64,000 nt of DNA, from the NCBI GenBank assembly GCA_024509875.1, contig JAMPIV010017560.1, positions 124,001 to 188,000 on the forward strand, in the 5' to 3' direction. Position 1 is the stretch's first letter. Each line of letters begins with the position of its first letter. Source of the stretch: Oreohelix idahoensis (lineage: Eukaryota > Mollusca > Gastropoda > Stylommatophora > Oreohelicidae). This document shows positions 11,150 to 23,058 of this stretch, in pieces. Both the position numbers and the translations under genes were made by a program. Under the pieces are notes generated by a model. That model ran no database searches. It worked only from the letters and a program-made list of their open reading frames with translations, and was not told where the DNA came from.

Positions 11150-12235
11150 TCCCAATTTGGTTTGGTTTGGTTTTAACAACAATCTTTATTCCACACGGAC
11201 ACATCCATCAGTGCTCCGATCTCCTACCACACAAAAAGGATCTCATCACAGTGCACGAACTCCGTAGCATCGGCGAGTATCTCAATGTGTGTATACAGGA
11301 AACGCACATTCTATAAATATTTTTATAGTGGGAAGGTTTCTTAATTTTTAAATATTTTGACATTTATAACACATAAGGAAGGGAAACCCGAGGACTGTAA
11401 ACAGTAAATTAATACGAGACAAACATAAAGGTATGTTATCAGGCACTCGTAGGAAATAAAGAAGTAGAACACTAGACAACAGAAAAACAACAGACATGAG
11501 TAGCTTACCCAGGATTCGAACCCTGGACCTTCCGTGCGACAACCCCGCCTAGCTATGCAAGCGAATCACACTATCCTCCCTGCCATCGACGCATCACCAC
11601 AAAAATGATGCTTGGATGACAGGTCATTACTGCGAACCGAAAGACATAACACCGGAAGTTTACCATGGGCAACTCAGCCTATTAATAACGCAATCACTTC
11701 TGTTGTTCCGCTATTATACAGTATAGGCCAGTCCACACAAGACAAATACCGTAATACTGTGTCCAGTAAATGATAGTAGACTTAGAACAGTAAGAACAGG
11801 ACAGAGGGTAGGTTTCTGGTATTGTGTATAAACATTTATAACACATAAGGAAGGGAAACCCGAGGCCTGTAAACAGTAAATTAATGAGACAAACATAAAG
11901 GTATGTTATCAGGCACTCGTAGGAAATATTTTGACTGGGCAGTGGCCGTATGGCCTACTCTTTACGATTTTCAACTGTCGAGGGGTTTTTAAAGTGCGCA
12001 ACTTGCACATGGGACCTCCTTTTTTTCCACCATTATCCGAGAAGGATGTGCATCAGATCTCACTACCCAGGAGATTGAGGGATTTGGGGGGGGGGGGAGA
12101 GAGATGTGATATCATTAGGAACCACTGGTTCTAAAAAAATTCCATCAATTATATTGCCTGTAGTGGTGCGAACCCGGTACCTTTAGAAGTTGACCCGGAT
12201 GCCATGCCTCGTAACCACTCCGAACCCCCTCACAT
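11150..12235 (-). mobile_element. SINE-A, copy 2, split by SINE-B
   Basis: Minus-strand SINE-A: tRNA-like head at ~12235 (A-box-like GAGTGGTTACGAGGC, B-box-like GGTTCGCACC) and (CCAAA)n tail at 11150-11170. The body is interrupted at 11362-11923 by a SINE-B insertion with a 12-bp target duplication. Confidence 0.7.
11362..11923 (-). mobile_element. SINE-B, copy 1, inserted in SINE-A
   Basis: Flanked by AAATATTTTGAC at 11350-11361 and 11924-11935, a perfect 12-bp target-site duplication. On the minus strand a tRNA-like head (B-box GGGTTCGAATCC near 11515) leads to a tail ending TTATGTGTTATAAAT. Unusually, the ~90-bp tail segment is present twice in the same orientation, at 11362-11452 and 11831-11923, so the insertion has terminal direct repeats. 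Confidence 0.75.
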
Positions 12236-12444
12236 TCTCAGTTAAAAATCAAAGGGTCATAGTGTGACATATAATAACAAAATGAAGCAAATAGAAAGGT
12301 CCTGGAAAGACTCGCATGCTTAAGCTTCCCATAGAGACAGAAAATAAAGTTATTCGAATACGTCGTAAGAATACAGACAGATCATTTACCACCATACCCC
12401 ACATAGTCCCGGGGGTGTCTGTAGACACAAAGAATAAGAATACT

Positions 12445-12665
12445 GCGCCCTCGGGCATGTGAAACAAGGCGACTAATACGACATTGTGCATGCTGTTAGC
12501 AACTCATTAGGTAAAACAGATTGCCTCAGAAAACACCCCGACAAGAGCACGTGACTGCCAGGTGCAGGCTTCCTACCTGGACCAGCTGCAGTGGTTGGTG
12601 CATGCTATTTAATGTGCGCAAAAGAAAATCCTGATGATGGTGATGATGGTGATGATGGTGATGAT
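12445..12665 (+). repeat. LINE-tail family T, copy 3
   Basis: CAAGGCGACTAATACGACAT, TAGCAACTCATTAGGTAAAA and a GCGCAAAAGAAAAT block, ending in a (GATGATGGT)n tail at 12630-12665. It matches 7686-7870. Confidence 0.5.
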
Positions 12666-12745
12666 AATGTCACACCTTTGCATCTTCAGTTGTTTGTATA
12701 ACAGTAACGTTTGCACCTAAAAAGACGTGATGACTATGATGAATA

Positions 12746-13015
12746 TAAATTATTATTATTATTATTATTGCTACTTCTTGTATCATTCGGAGATGTTATT
12801 TCAAAATCGCTCACAGAAGATAAGGTAGATTGTTCTGTAATTTGCATAAACAAAGCTGTGGAGAGAACTGATGGGCAACATGGCTAGGCACTATGTTGGA
12901 TGATGATGCATGTAATGCTGATGATGATGATGAGAATGATGGTAGTGGTGGTGGTCGAGGTTATGCGGAGGTAGTGAGGATGATGATATTGGTGATTATG
13001 ATGATTGTGAGGGTA
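12746..13015. repeat. simple repeats: (TTA)n and GAT/GTG-rich
   Basis: (ATT)n at 12748-12768 and a stretch rich in GATGATGATG and GGTGGTGG at 12898-13005. No gene. Confidence 0.7.
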
Positions 13016-13060
13016 TTGTCTCTCCATCTCTGCAGCGGTTTCCAACAATGACCAAACGTA

Positions 13061-13310
13061 CTTACTTACTTAGTCGTTCCTCTTTTACCATGAGATGTAG
13101 AGGTTTGGAAAAGAGAACGCCACACTATCCTATCGGCTGTCTTCCTCCTGGCCTGGTTCCACTCTAGTCCTCGGTCCTTCAAAGATTGTCTAATGTTGTC
13201 ATCCCAGCGGACTCTGGGTCGTCCTGGAGGTCTTCCATACCTGGCTCTTAGTTTCCCATGCTTGTCGTGGTAGCCGAACATCGCCCATTCTGCAGACATG
13301 GCCATGTAAC
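13061..13310 (-). pseudogene. LINE 3' end, family U, copy 2
   Basis: The minus strand reads MAMSAEWAMFGYHDKHGKLR, then ARYGRPPGRPRVRWDDNIRQ, SLKDRGLEWNQARRKTADRI and VWRSLF. This is the Gly/Pro/Arg block plus tryptophan-rich end typical of LINE RT C-termini. It finishes with a TAAGTAAG tail (13061-13072). It is a 5'-truncated copy, like 9860-10062. Confidence 0.7.
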
Positions 13311-14045
13311 GAAATCATTCGTGCAAATTTTATAACTCTTGTCCCTTCCGGAAGTATCACTTCATTTCTTCATTTTTCTCACTCATCGTCCTAATATTTG
13401 GCATATTTTATGCCCTACATTTTGCAGCGCCATTCCCAGACTTGTTTACGTTACGCCAGGTGAACCGTAATAATACCAGGTTAATTACACCGGTCACCGG
13501 GTAAAACGTTATCCATTGAGTCGCCTAACGACCTTTCTTAGAGGCGCTCTCTATTGACACAATATGGTCTCTCACGATCGAAGAAAAGAAACGCCATATT
13601 GTCAGTCTGGGAAAGCCGTCTGAGATGGTCGAGGGCCTAGGTGATAATGAGATAATAGCTTCCGTCAGACCATCCCTGTGTATTTCTTACGGATGACCTG
13701 GCAGACAATCTGAGCGGAAGTATTACAGCATTATTAGAAAGAGGTCATGCGATGGAATTTTAAAATGTAATATTTTAAAACACGCGGGGGAGAATTAAAT
13801 TAAACAATCCGACCCATATAGTTAAGAGCTTACGATTGGCTTGAATTGAGAGGCGGGATACACAATGATTCTCATTGGAAAATTCGTTGGAAGTACAATC
13901 TGGGATTTGAACTGAGAAATGAGAGATATATTCTAGCGAAATCGGAGATACAAATCAGACTGCATTGCAACGTCAAAATAGCAATTTACCAAAACCAGGA
14001 AGAGAAGGATCGGACAAAGAATTTCAAAATTATTAGTGACAGATC
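13311..14045. other. no gene seen
   Basis: A 246-nt open frame at 13846-14091 has no recognisable domain and an odd composition; I do not call it a gene. Confidence 0.4.
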
Positions 14046-14205
14046 AGAGTATTCGGGCAACTTAAAACTTAAAAGTAAACCCGCATTTTAAATACAAAGA
14101 CTGGAAACTAAAAGGACCATTACAGAGTATTTGGGCAACTTTAAAACTTCAAAAAAGTAAACCCGCAGTTATAAATACGAAGACTGGAATCCTAAGGAAT
14201 CAGAT
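14046..14205. repeat. ~80-bp tandem duplication
   Basis: Two units share CAGAGTATT(C/T)GGGCAACTT, AAAACTT, AAGTAAACCCGCA and AAATAC(A/G)AAGACTGGAA in the same order, period ~80 bp. Diverged and non-coding. Confidence 0.7.
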
Positions 14206-15195
14206 CACCCGTCATAAGAGGAATTTCCCAGACCAGGTGATTCGAAAGCATCGAAACCTAAGTTGCTAGTGTTCATTCTAAACTGTGCCAGGAGATTGTG
14301 CTCCCAAAAGTTACTTTGGGGTAAGTGTAAACATTTATTTTACAAATGTGAATTTGACATGTTTTTCTTGCTAAGTGGTTATATATGAGGCTGGTAACCT
14401 CAACATATCAAAATAGTATATTCATAAACCACTACAGCAAGCGCTGGTGATTTCTTCTTACTAGTAGTACAGACAACCGACAGCAGAGATGACCCCAGAC
14501 TCCGACTGGAGCAGTGATGAGTGATGATTACATCGCATGTGCCTCAAGTGTATCATATCATTTTGTGAGATATATGTACCTTGTTACTTGTAAATCTGGC
14601 AAATCATTGCTTTTCACGCTGTCCAAGCACATATTTTCCCAGTTTAATACCCAGAAGAATATTGATTTCTAATCATCTTCCCTGAGTTACGCTGTGTATA
14701 CTCAAAAGCCATTTATCTATTCAGGGAGACTGACATTGTTGGGATGACAACGAGACCATGCGCCTGATATTTTGCAGCCAACAAATGTACTTAGCAGAAG
14801 CATTTATTCTTTCTATTTTGTCTTAAGTTCGTGGAACGAAGCTATCAGACAGTTCGAGGAACGACGCTATCAGACTGTGAAGTGTCATCATCACAAAAGA
14901 ATTGACGAAACCAAGGCTGCAAGAATCACTTATACCAGTTAAGTGCTTGTAAAAGGCACCAGCAAAAGGAAAATGTTTTTCTAAATATCAATCCCCAGAC
15001 CAAGTCTCAATGAAGACGACTTTAATTTTCATCTAAAATTCACCATCTTTTCATCTCTATCTTAACCTGTTAAAACTAATTGATTATTAAATTTGTTACA
15101 TGTTATTTTAAAACATAACAATCATAGTTGATTCGGTTATTATATGTATGAAAGCAAACGTATGAGCAAGACTATTTAATATATATACATTTATA
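14206..15195. other. no gene seen
   Basis: A short local duplication (TTCG(T/A)GGAACGA(A/C)GCTATCAGAC) occurs at ~14828 and ~14855. Otherwise nothing recognised. Confidence 0.4.
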
Positions 15196-15199
15196 GAGC

Positions 15200-15382
15200 A
15201 AATACTTATACAAGGAATTTCGCTGGATTTACACCAGCTGCTTGAACGGGCTAAACCATTGCTTAATTCTTCACAACAGGCAACGGACCGATATGTTAAC
15301 TATTGCCCTGCCAAGGCAGCATTGTTCTTGACTTCGGAAATATCCTGTTAACACTACCTTGAGATAGAAGTGTCTTTACCCT
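15200..15382 (-). repeat. R-family repeat, left half, split by Gypsy-1
   Basis: Aligns with the copy at 10140-10375 (GAATTTCGCTG, CAGCATTGTTCTTGACTTC, AGATAGAAGTGTCTTTACCC). It stops at the ACCCT duplication (15378-15382) and resumes after Gypsy-1 at 26221. Confidence 0.65.
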
Positions 15383-16452
15383 TGTTGAGTTCGTTTTATG
15401 GTTGAGTACAGTTTATACTGGTGAAGAGGTAGCTTAAAACGCGAATGGTTAAAATGAACGAATGTCAACAATATTCTTCCAACGAACTTCAACAAGTAGT
15501 GAACTGGGCAAGTACTGGCAGTACATAAGTCGGTGATGACTGTACATCGATTTTATTCAACATGACACAGACGGAGTGGACAAGACTAACATCGTCACAG
15601 GCGCAAAGATCATACATCAGCATAATGGTAATTACTTTTAAAGTTCCTGAAGATTCTCTACCATAAAGTCCTCTGACTCAAGTGACTAAGGATCACAAAC
15701 TGTTACCGTATAATATTCTTCTCATTCAAGTCCGTTGACCTTCTCTCAAGGACGTCTATCATGGTAACGTATTCATACTCCAGGATAAAATCTTCCATAT
15801 CATACTTCACAATCCCATACGTTCTCCAAAACATAACGTTAGATAGCATATAGTTTCAAACAAAGTCATACACGATAATACGAACAGGTTAGAGATTCCA
15901 GTTGGCTAACCTCTCCCATTCTATGCCACGCTTCTGGCATTGTTGTAACAGCATATTAAAACATGTGCATAAGGTAATCAATAACTTCTTCCACTCGTAG
16001 GAATCCTTCTTCTACGATACAAATCCTAAAGGCAAACGACTCTGTAGATCCATTCTAGGAATAACATCTTCCCGCTAGACTAGTATTAGAGCGGCCTTAT
16101 AATACAGCTTTAAATAAGAAGTGGGGCGATAACTTACGTGACATTGCTGCTATTGGTTTCGACCTGAAGACCAATACAGATCACTAGAATAAATGGCTTT
16201 CCATAAACATGCCATTGAATACAAATATAATATAACAATCATGGACATAAACAAGTTCCATGTTGCCCCTTCAAAAATGACGTCACAAACCACTCAACTA
16301 GGTTACCCGTGCGTCCCAAAGCAACACACACTGCTTTGTGCACGTCAGTGCGCGAATCATTCGACCGCACAAATAATATCACTACATCAAGACTGGTGCG
16401 TACATTTGGCAGGACCGAAGACTACCCCCTTAGGTAATAAATGTACGTAACA
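15383..16452 (-). repeat. Gypsy-1 3' LTR
   Basis: 1070 bp; in element orientation it begins TGTTACGTAC and ends in CAACA. It has the same length as the 5' LTR, with about four single-base differences noticed. A related, shorter LTR lies at 46029-46807. Confidence 0.93.
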
Positions 16453-16475
16453 GCTACCTTATCACCTCCCCTTAA
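16453..16475 (-). promoter_or_regulatory. Gypsy-1 polypurine tract
   Basis: On the minus strand AAGGGGAGGTGATAAGGTAG lies directly before the 3' LTR, the place and composition expected for the plus-strand primer of reverse transcription. Confidence 0.7.
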
Positions 16476-17356
16476 AAAAAATTAATTCTATTAATTTTTT
16501 TCGAACTAAGTACCCGAGATAGGTGAGTCAAAACTACAACAAGATATATGAAATGCATAAAGTTATATCATATTAAGAAAAGAATATTAAATTGAAATCA
16601 ATATAACTAAATGACAGAATGCATTAAAGCACACATCCACAAACGACCTACTTTGGAACGATGTGGTAAAACAAGTTTGAAAATGAAAAATGAAAAAACC
16701 ATTTTAAAAAAAAATGATAATAAAATTCAACTAAGTTTTCAACAAAATTTGCAACATATGATTTCAAAAAATGAAAATGAACAGCAACACTGATGATGAT
16801 CAATGACAAGAGAATCAATAAAACAGAAAAATTGAAAATACAATGTGCAAAAATGAAGCAATGCAAAATTAAACACTTTAAGAATCAACACACTTACTAT
16901 TTTCTAACACTAGTAAGTTTGACTAGTTATCTAAAAGTGAGATATCATGTAGTGGGATACGTGAATACACGTATTGCGAGAAACTAATAAAGTTAGTAGA
17001 TGTGTGATTTATAATCAATCAAATAGATTAAGTTGAATTAATCTAATTTATATATTCCTTAATTACTAACAAATAACTAGTTAACAATATATTCTAAATA
17101 ATTACAATATCACCATCAATATGTCACTGTTCCGTTACAACTAGTTAGTAATCGACGAGATAATGTTCTCAATGTTCCATACACGATATAATATATTCTC
17201 TAACACGTTATGTAGTGTAATATGTTCCATAGGAATAACAAATGTATATTTATCGCTCTTAACAATGTTGCCATATTAATAAAAAGTTTCTGTAGTACCA
17301 ATGTTCTCGTTCTAATAAAACGTTAATATAGTATCAATAACAATGTACAAAGTTAT
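16476..17356 (-). other. Gypsy-1 3' non-coding region
   Basis: Very AT-rich sequence between RNase H and the PPT. No env or other extra gene was recognised; the frames here are short and A/T-driven. Confidence 0.6.
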
Positions 17357-19084
17357 TCATGTTATCGGTGAGGATGTTCCAACATCTGGAAGTGGCTTAG
17401 TTTCGACAAGTTCGCTTGGGCATCTTGATAGACAGTCTGCGAACACATTCTGCACTCCAGGAATAGCTCGTATCTCAAAATGGAACGGTTGAAGCGCTAT
17501 AGCGTAACGCGCTGACTTTGATGACTTAACGTTCCCTGTATTCAGTGCGGTAAGAGCTTTCTGGTCAGACTCCACCACAAAGTGTGATCCGAGGAGATAA
17601 CGATCCAGTTTAGTGATTGCCCAGACAAGAGCAAGGAGCTCTTTATCCAGAACGGAATATTTCGTCTCGCTCGGCGTGAGCTTTCTGGATACGTACATAA
17701 CCGGAAATAAGGTGCCGTTATATTCCTGCATCAAAACTGCAGCGATAGCGTAAGAACTTGCATCACTGCGGAGAATGAAGGTGAGATTTTTGTCAGGCAA
17801 CCTCAAAAAAGGTGCATTTGAAAAAAATTGTTTTATATAGTCTAACGCCGTTTGGTGATCCTGCGACCACTTTATTACATTAGATGTGCCTTTCTTCAGT
17901 AGAGACGAAAAAGGTGCAGTTATAGTAGACAAATGAGAGATGAATTTTGAATAGAACTGTATTAGTCCTAAAAGCGACCTAGCTTGTTTTTTTTGTCTTA
18001 GGTGCTGAAATGTTTAAAATTTTAGAGACGTTACTTCTTCTGTATACATGAAACCATGACCTATGCGGTGACCCAGAAATGAGATGTCATGAAAACCGAC
18101 AAAAGCCTTTGAAGGTTTCGCTGTTAAGTTATAATCCCGTAAGGTAGAAAGTAAAGATTTTAAACCCTGAATATGTTCATCCCAAGAGTCACTGAAAAGA
18201 CAGATGTCATCTATATATAAGTAATGACATCGGGACGATGAGACAATATGCGGCGCATCATGCGTACAAAGGTAGCTGGCGCATTCATTAACCCGAATGG
18301 CATAAAATTCCATTGAAAAAGACCCCGTGGTGTCGAGAAAGCGGTGAATGGCTTTGCTTTAGGAGTGAGTGGCACTTGCCAATATCCCTTTGAAAGGTCA
18401 AATTTCGAAAAGAATGTAGCATGAGATAATCTCTCCAATAAGTCATCTAAAAGAGGTAATGGTTCCGCATCGAATTTTGTAACTTTGTTTAATTTCCTGT
18501 AATCTACGCAAAGACGTATATTGTTGTCTTTCTTCCTAATGATTACCATGGAAGAAGAATATGGAGATGAAGATGGTTCAATTATATTTAATTGGAGCAT
18601 CTCATCCAATTCCTTATCAACCTTATCACGAAAATGTAAAGGAATAGGATATGGGCGAACTCGAATAGGCGTATCGTCAGTCAGAATAATGTCATGTTGG
18701 ATGACTGATGTATGACCTGGGATGTCAGTGAGGACATCCTCATACGAGTGTAGAATATTAGAGACTTGCTGACGTTGATCAGCCGAAAGAGTAGATGAGA
18801 TTGTAACATCATTCCATTTCTCAGTGGAATGGAGTGGTACAACTGGTATTGGTAGTTGTACATCATCAAAAGAAGATTCTTCTTCTTGGATGACTGACAA
18901 ACTAGAATAGTGTTGAATAGGTGGTGTAGGATCGTCAGTTGCCTGAAACACTGACTGTAGATAATCAGGACGTGAGTAATACTCCTTCAACATGTTAATG
19001 TGGAAGGTTTTATGTTTACCATTAACATCAACGATGTAGTCAACATCGGATATTCTTGAGATGATCCTGAAAGGACCTCTCCAG
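17357..19084 (-). pseudogene. Gypsy-1 pol, GPY/F end, RT and RNase H
   Basis: After the hAT-like insertion the integrase GPY/F region resumes, followed by a ~100-aa linker and RT (LCVDYRKLNKVT, FSKFDLSKGYWQVPL, FMPFGLMNAPATF). The YIDD catalytic motif is split by a 2-bp excess in a TATATA run at 18212-18219, so it lies in another frame. RT continues (SFLGHRIG) to ~18014. A further shift near an A/T run (~17987-17994) separates RNase H, which has FILRSDASSYAIAAVL, YSVLDKELLALVWAI and ESDQKALTAL. RT and RNase H would copy the element RNA to DNA in the particle. All breaks lie at simple runs, so assembly indels are possible. Confidence 0.88.
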
Positions 19085-20763
19085 TAGAGGTGGGCAAATT
19101 GACACACTCAACTGTTTCGAAACAGTTAGCGCAGTGATTTAAACTGTTTCGAAACAGTGAGTCGACACAACGACACAACGACACAATTGCCCGTATCGGG
19201 GAGAAAGAAGTCTCTTATAGACAGTACCGGCGCGGGTATACATGAACTGTGTGAGACACTTTCCTCTGTTTTTACTGTCGTGTGTGAAAATCTATGGCGT
19301 TTCGTGTGACCACAATTCAATATTTTTACACAAGTCTTCATTATGATGTAATAAAACGTAGATATGATGATAGCTGCAGTATATGGGAAAATAATAAAAA
19401 ACAACAATAATAATAACAGTAATAATAACACATGATATCAAACTAGAGTAAGCTAGATTTGGTAGACAATGATTCAAATCCACACCGAGTACACATATCA
19501 GCAGAGCTAATAAAGTGTATATTACATTTATACGAACACACTGACACTTTCAACTTTAACATAGCGCCTAAAACATTGACAACTGCAACACTGACACAAT
19601 TTCCAGTGTCTATAACTTCTCAGCAAAAATAATATCACTTGTAAAATCAAGTCATCATAATACATCCCTGAAAAATATGACATGTTTGATATTCCATACT
19701 AATGTTCCGAACGGTTGATTCAAATTTTACATAGGCTCAGACAGTGTGTCGCTGCAAAACAGCGAGGCAGACGAAAGAAACAAGCAGGAAGTGTCGAATC
19801 GCTCGCTGTTTCGAAGCATTGTTTCGACACATACCGTCATACACACACTAGCCATCTCTAGTGCCTAGTCATACTTGAAGTTGACGAACCCTTGAATAAT
19901 AAAATACCAGAACACACGTTACATTTTACTTTGTTGTCTTTGATCTTTACAAAATAATCCCAAACAGGGCTTCTCCCCGCCATAAATGAAGATTAAATGA
20001 GGTTGAACACAAGTTTTAAACACTATTTTATGTATAAACAAAACACGTTTTCTTACGAGAGCGCCTGAAGTCAGGAATCAAGAGTACCGTAACATGCGTA
20101 TAATTAGCGCTTGGATGAAAAAGAACTATGGAACTGTTTCGAAACAGCAGACTACAAGTAAATTAACTGAAACAATGAGACATGAGTCGTGACACCCTAG
20201 TATGCAGATTTACTTATTCTCGTTAGTACAAATCTATGGTATTTCGTGTGACCACTGTTAAGAATTTTACACAGTCGTTTTCATTATGATGATATGCAAG
20301 GGGAACATGCTGACAGCTGCAGTAAAAGTGAAAAAAATTATAATAATAACAGTAATAATGACACATTATATAAAACTAGAATAGGTACAGTCAGCGACAA
20401 TGATTCAACTCAAACCGAGCAGACACCTAATAGTAGTAAGCCTCTTTCAGTCCTGAGGAATTATTTAAAAAAAAATTATGACTTGTTTGATTTTCCATAC
20501 TATCTATGAACGCCATATGTAGCGCACGCTTGACACATGAGACAATGATACAGTGTGCCTTTTGCAAAACAGCGAAGCAGACGGGAACTGAAGCTGCTGT
20601 TCGAAGCAGGCTATGTGTCGAATCTGCGTGAGACAATGTGTCTCTGCAAAACAGACAGGACGTGACACTGTTTCGACACCGCAAAAATCTGCGCATCGAA
20701 TCGTTCGGGTACGACGCAGTTTCGACACATTGTTTCGACACATAAACACAGTAGCCATCTCTA
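19085..20763. mobile_element. hAT-like non-autonomous element in Gypsy-1 pol
   Basis: Flanked by the 8-bp duplication CTCTCCAG (19077-19084 and 20764-20771). The ends TAGAGGTGGGC and (reverse strand) TAGAGATGGCT are imperfect inverted repeats. Removing it restores the phase of the host integrase frame, which confirms the borders. It has no transposase. The sequence CTGTTTCGAAACAG, a perfect palindrome, occurs three times (19110-19127, 19142-19158, 20134-20147), with several half-site variants. Two internal segments (~19290-19490 and ~20230-20450) are direct repeats of each other. An 8-bp duplication and TAGAGATGG-type ends fit the hAT superfamily. Confidence 0.85.
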
Positions 20764-20771
20764 CTCTCCAG

Positions 20772-22135
20772 GTAATTAAAAGACGATTGTTATGCGTAGG
20801 TAGTAAGACAAAAGCTTCATCACCAGGTATGAGCTGGCGAAGACGTCTATACTTGTTTGCAAATAGACGAGCTTTTTCTTTGGCTTGTTCAGATGATGCA
20901 GTAGCTAGTCTACAAGCATCTATGATTCTCTTTCTCAGAGAGATCACATACTCATAAGAGGATTGAGTTTCCTCTTCAATATTCTCATCAACCAATAAGT
21001 CGTGGATTAACGACATAGGACCGCGTGGTTGCATGCCAAAAACAAGCTGGAATGGAGAAAACCCCGTTGCTTGATTTTGTACTTCGCGATACGCAAAGAG
21101 ACAAGCGGGTAGGACCCGATCCCAGTCTTGGGGATGGTCTTGAGTCATCTTACCCAACAACTGCTTGAGTGTCCTATTGAGACGCTCAATTAACCCATTT
21201 GACATCGGATGATAAATAGAACTAAGAGATCTGTCTATACCTAATGTCTTCATAACTTGAGACATGGATTCAGAAATGAACTGAACCCCATGATCCGACA
21301 AGATTTTCCGTGGAAAACCAATGCGTGAGAAGATTAACATCAATGCCTCTGCTACACTGGCAGATGAAGTGTTCTTGAGAGGGATGGCCTCAGGCCAACG
21401 AGTGCACATATCAATGCACGTAAGGATATGCGTATGCCCTCTAGCAGATGGAAGCATCGGACCAATAATGTCAATGGCCATTTTATCAAATGGTCTAATC
21501 GGGATGTCCGCAGCTTGAATAGGAGCCGCATGAAATGGACCCCGTACCTTAACTTCCTGACATATCAAACAGGATCGACAATAGAGAGTGATGTCCCTAT
21601 GGACGCCTGGCCAGTAGAATGCCGAAAGCACTCTGGATTTGGTACGCGAAAAACCCATATGGCCCGCACATTGCGAGTCATGAGCATGTCGTAATATACG
21701 AGATCTCATAGAGGATGGGACTAAGATCTGATAACATAAGGATGAATCCTTTTCCCGTATTACTCTCACCAAAATCCCATTTTTAAGTATAAAGTCATGT
21801 CTAGATTTTGCAAGTTTGTTGCTTGTATTCTTTTTGTTAACATACTGAAAAAATTTTTTTAATGAATCATCATTCTTTTGCAATGTAGCAAACAACTCCC
21901 GTGAAATAGGAGCATCATCATCACAAGTGGTATGAACTGTAGGTTCAATAGGTGTATCATGCGGCATATTAGTAGCTTGCGCTCTAGTCACTACTGCATT
22001 TGCAGTTTGAATATGTCGCTCTTCCCATTCAGCAATTTGCTGTGGTGTACACTCTTTAATACCATGTATGCGACCAAGTATTAAATCACAAATTGGATTT
22101 GGAAGAAGACAAGCCTGGATCTGTCCTGAAAAAAT
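20772..22135 (-). pseudogene. Gypsy-1 protease end and integrase
   Basis: Minus strand. It opens with the end of the protease (ICDLILGR, the ILG-type motif). Integrase follows: an HHCC zinc finger (H..H in RHAHDSQCAGHMG, CRSCLICQ) and a catalytic core with Asp in MAIDIIGPM, Asp in ILSDHGVQF and Glu in GLIERLNRTL, i.e. an intact D,D(35)E pattern. A C-terminal basic region follows until the hAT-like insertion at 20771. The domain would insert the cDNA into chromosomes. It sits upstream of RT, which is unusual for Ty3/gypsy. The core looks intact, but the frame is cut by the insertion and by the upstream shift at 22129-22134. Confidence 0.88.
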
Positions 22136-23058
22136 GGTGTATGAAGTGTTATAATGGCTGTGGGAAATGTTTCCACAGTTCCGCCAAACGTCACACATTT
22201 CACAACCCTGCCCGTCGCACAACTAGGGTCGATCAGCGAAGTCCGGACGCCCACAGTGGTACAACCTGAGTCGAATAAAAGAGAGCATGAAATATTGTTA
22301 ACAAATCCTCTGTTAAACTTAAGAGAGCCCTGTCCCTGGTGTACTGACGCAGCAGTGGCCGTACAGACTGCTGGTAGACTAGGCAAGGTATGTCCGCAAC
22401 GCAGCGTCGTGATCGCCTTGGGCTGGAAAAGAGTAGAGCATTCTGAACAATCTTTGACTTGGGTACAATCAAGAGAACAACACATAGCATTATGAGTTTC
22501 AGCTCCTTTACCCTGTTCAATGTTAGCCTGTGTATCACTAAAAGCAACATTAGAATGTCTACCTGTATTACTCGACGATCTTTCTCTGCGACGCGATCGA
22601 TTTTGATTATTTGCATTAAAATTGCCATAATTGTCATTTCTACTAGAGTTAAAATTTGGATGAGTCCGATAGTTTGTATAATTAAAGTTATGCTGTTCTT
22701 TAAAATTTTTATTCCAAGAACCTTGTCTGTTTTGTGGACCCTGAGATTTTGATCTCCAGTTTTGTTTATTATAATGTCCTTGATTATTTTTAAAATTATT
22801 GTTACCAAAATCTCGTGATCTGTGAGTTTGGTTCCAAGAAACATTAAATGGAGCAGATTGTTGAAATTGCTTCCCTTTGTAAAAGTTATCATTGTTAAAA
22901 TTGTAATTATTTCCCTTATTGACATACCTATCAGCACTAAAGGAACGATTTCGTGAAAAATTGTTTTGTTGTGCTGCAAAAGCAACAGGCAATTCATTCT
23001 TAATCTGTGCATTACTTAGATCCATGGTTGGGTGAGCAGTGCAAAAAATTTTTTGCAT
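22136..23058 (-). pseudogene. Gypsy-1 nucleocapsid-like region and protease start
   Basis: The frame (23058 to ~22136) overlaps the gag end by ~47 nt in the +1 phase, at an A6T6 run (23043-23054). Its first half is rich in Asn, Arg, Gln and Lys, as in RNA-binding nucleocapsid tails. A Cys cluster (CCSLDCTQVKDCSEC) follows. The protease active site is LLFDSGCTTVG (DSG), with a GG-containing flap region downstream. Near an A run at 22129-22134 the frame shifts, and the ILG motif is in the next frame. Protease would mature Gag and Pol. Whether the gag-pol +1 shift is programmed or an indel cannot be told from one copy. Confidence 0.78.

Noticed and set aside
13846..14091. 81-aa frame
   Set aside because: It ends inside a non-coding tandem duplication and shows no domain.
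16193..16450. 85-aa frame present twice (also 25961-26218)
   Set aside because: It lies antisense in the Gypsy-1 LTRs and is duplicated only because the LTRs are; no domain.
16476..17356. An env gene after RNase H of Gypsy-1
   Set aside because: Only short A/T-driven frames; no signal peptide, transmembrane or envelope motif.
20504..20763. C-terminal ~90 residues of the integrase frame
   Set aside because: They are translated from the hAT-like insertion, not from integrase.
23043..23054. Classical -1 slippery site for gag-pro
   Set aside because: The run contains a slippery-looking heptamer, but the downstream frame is +1 (or -2) relative to gag, so a -1 shift does not reach it.
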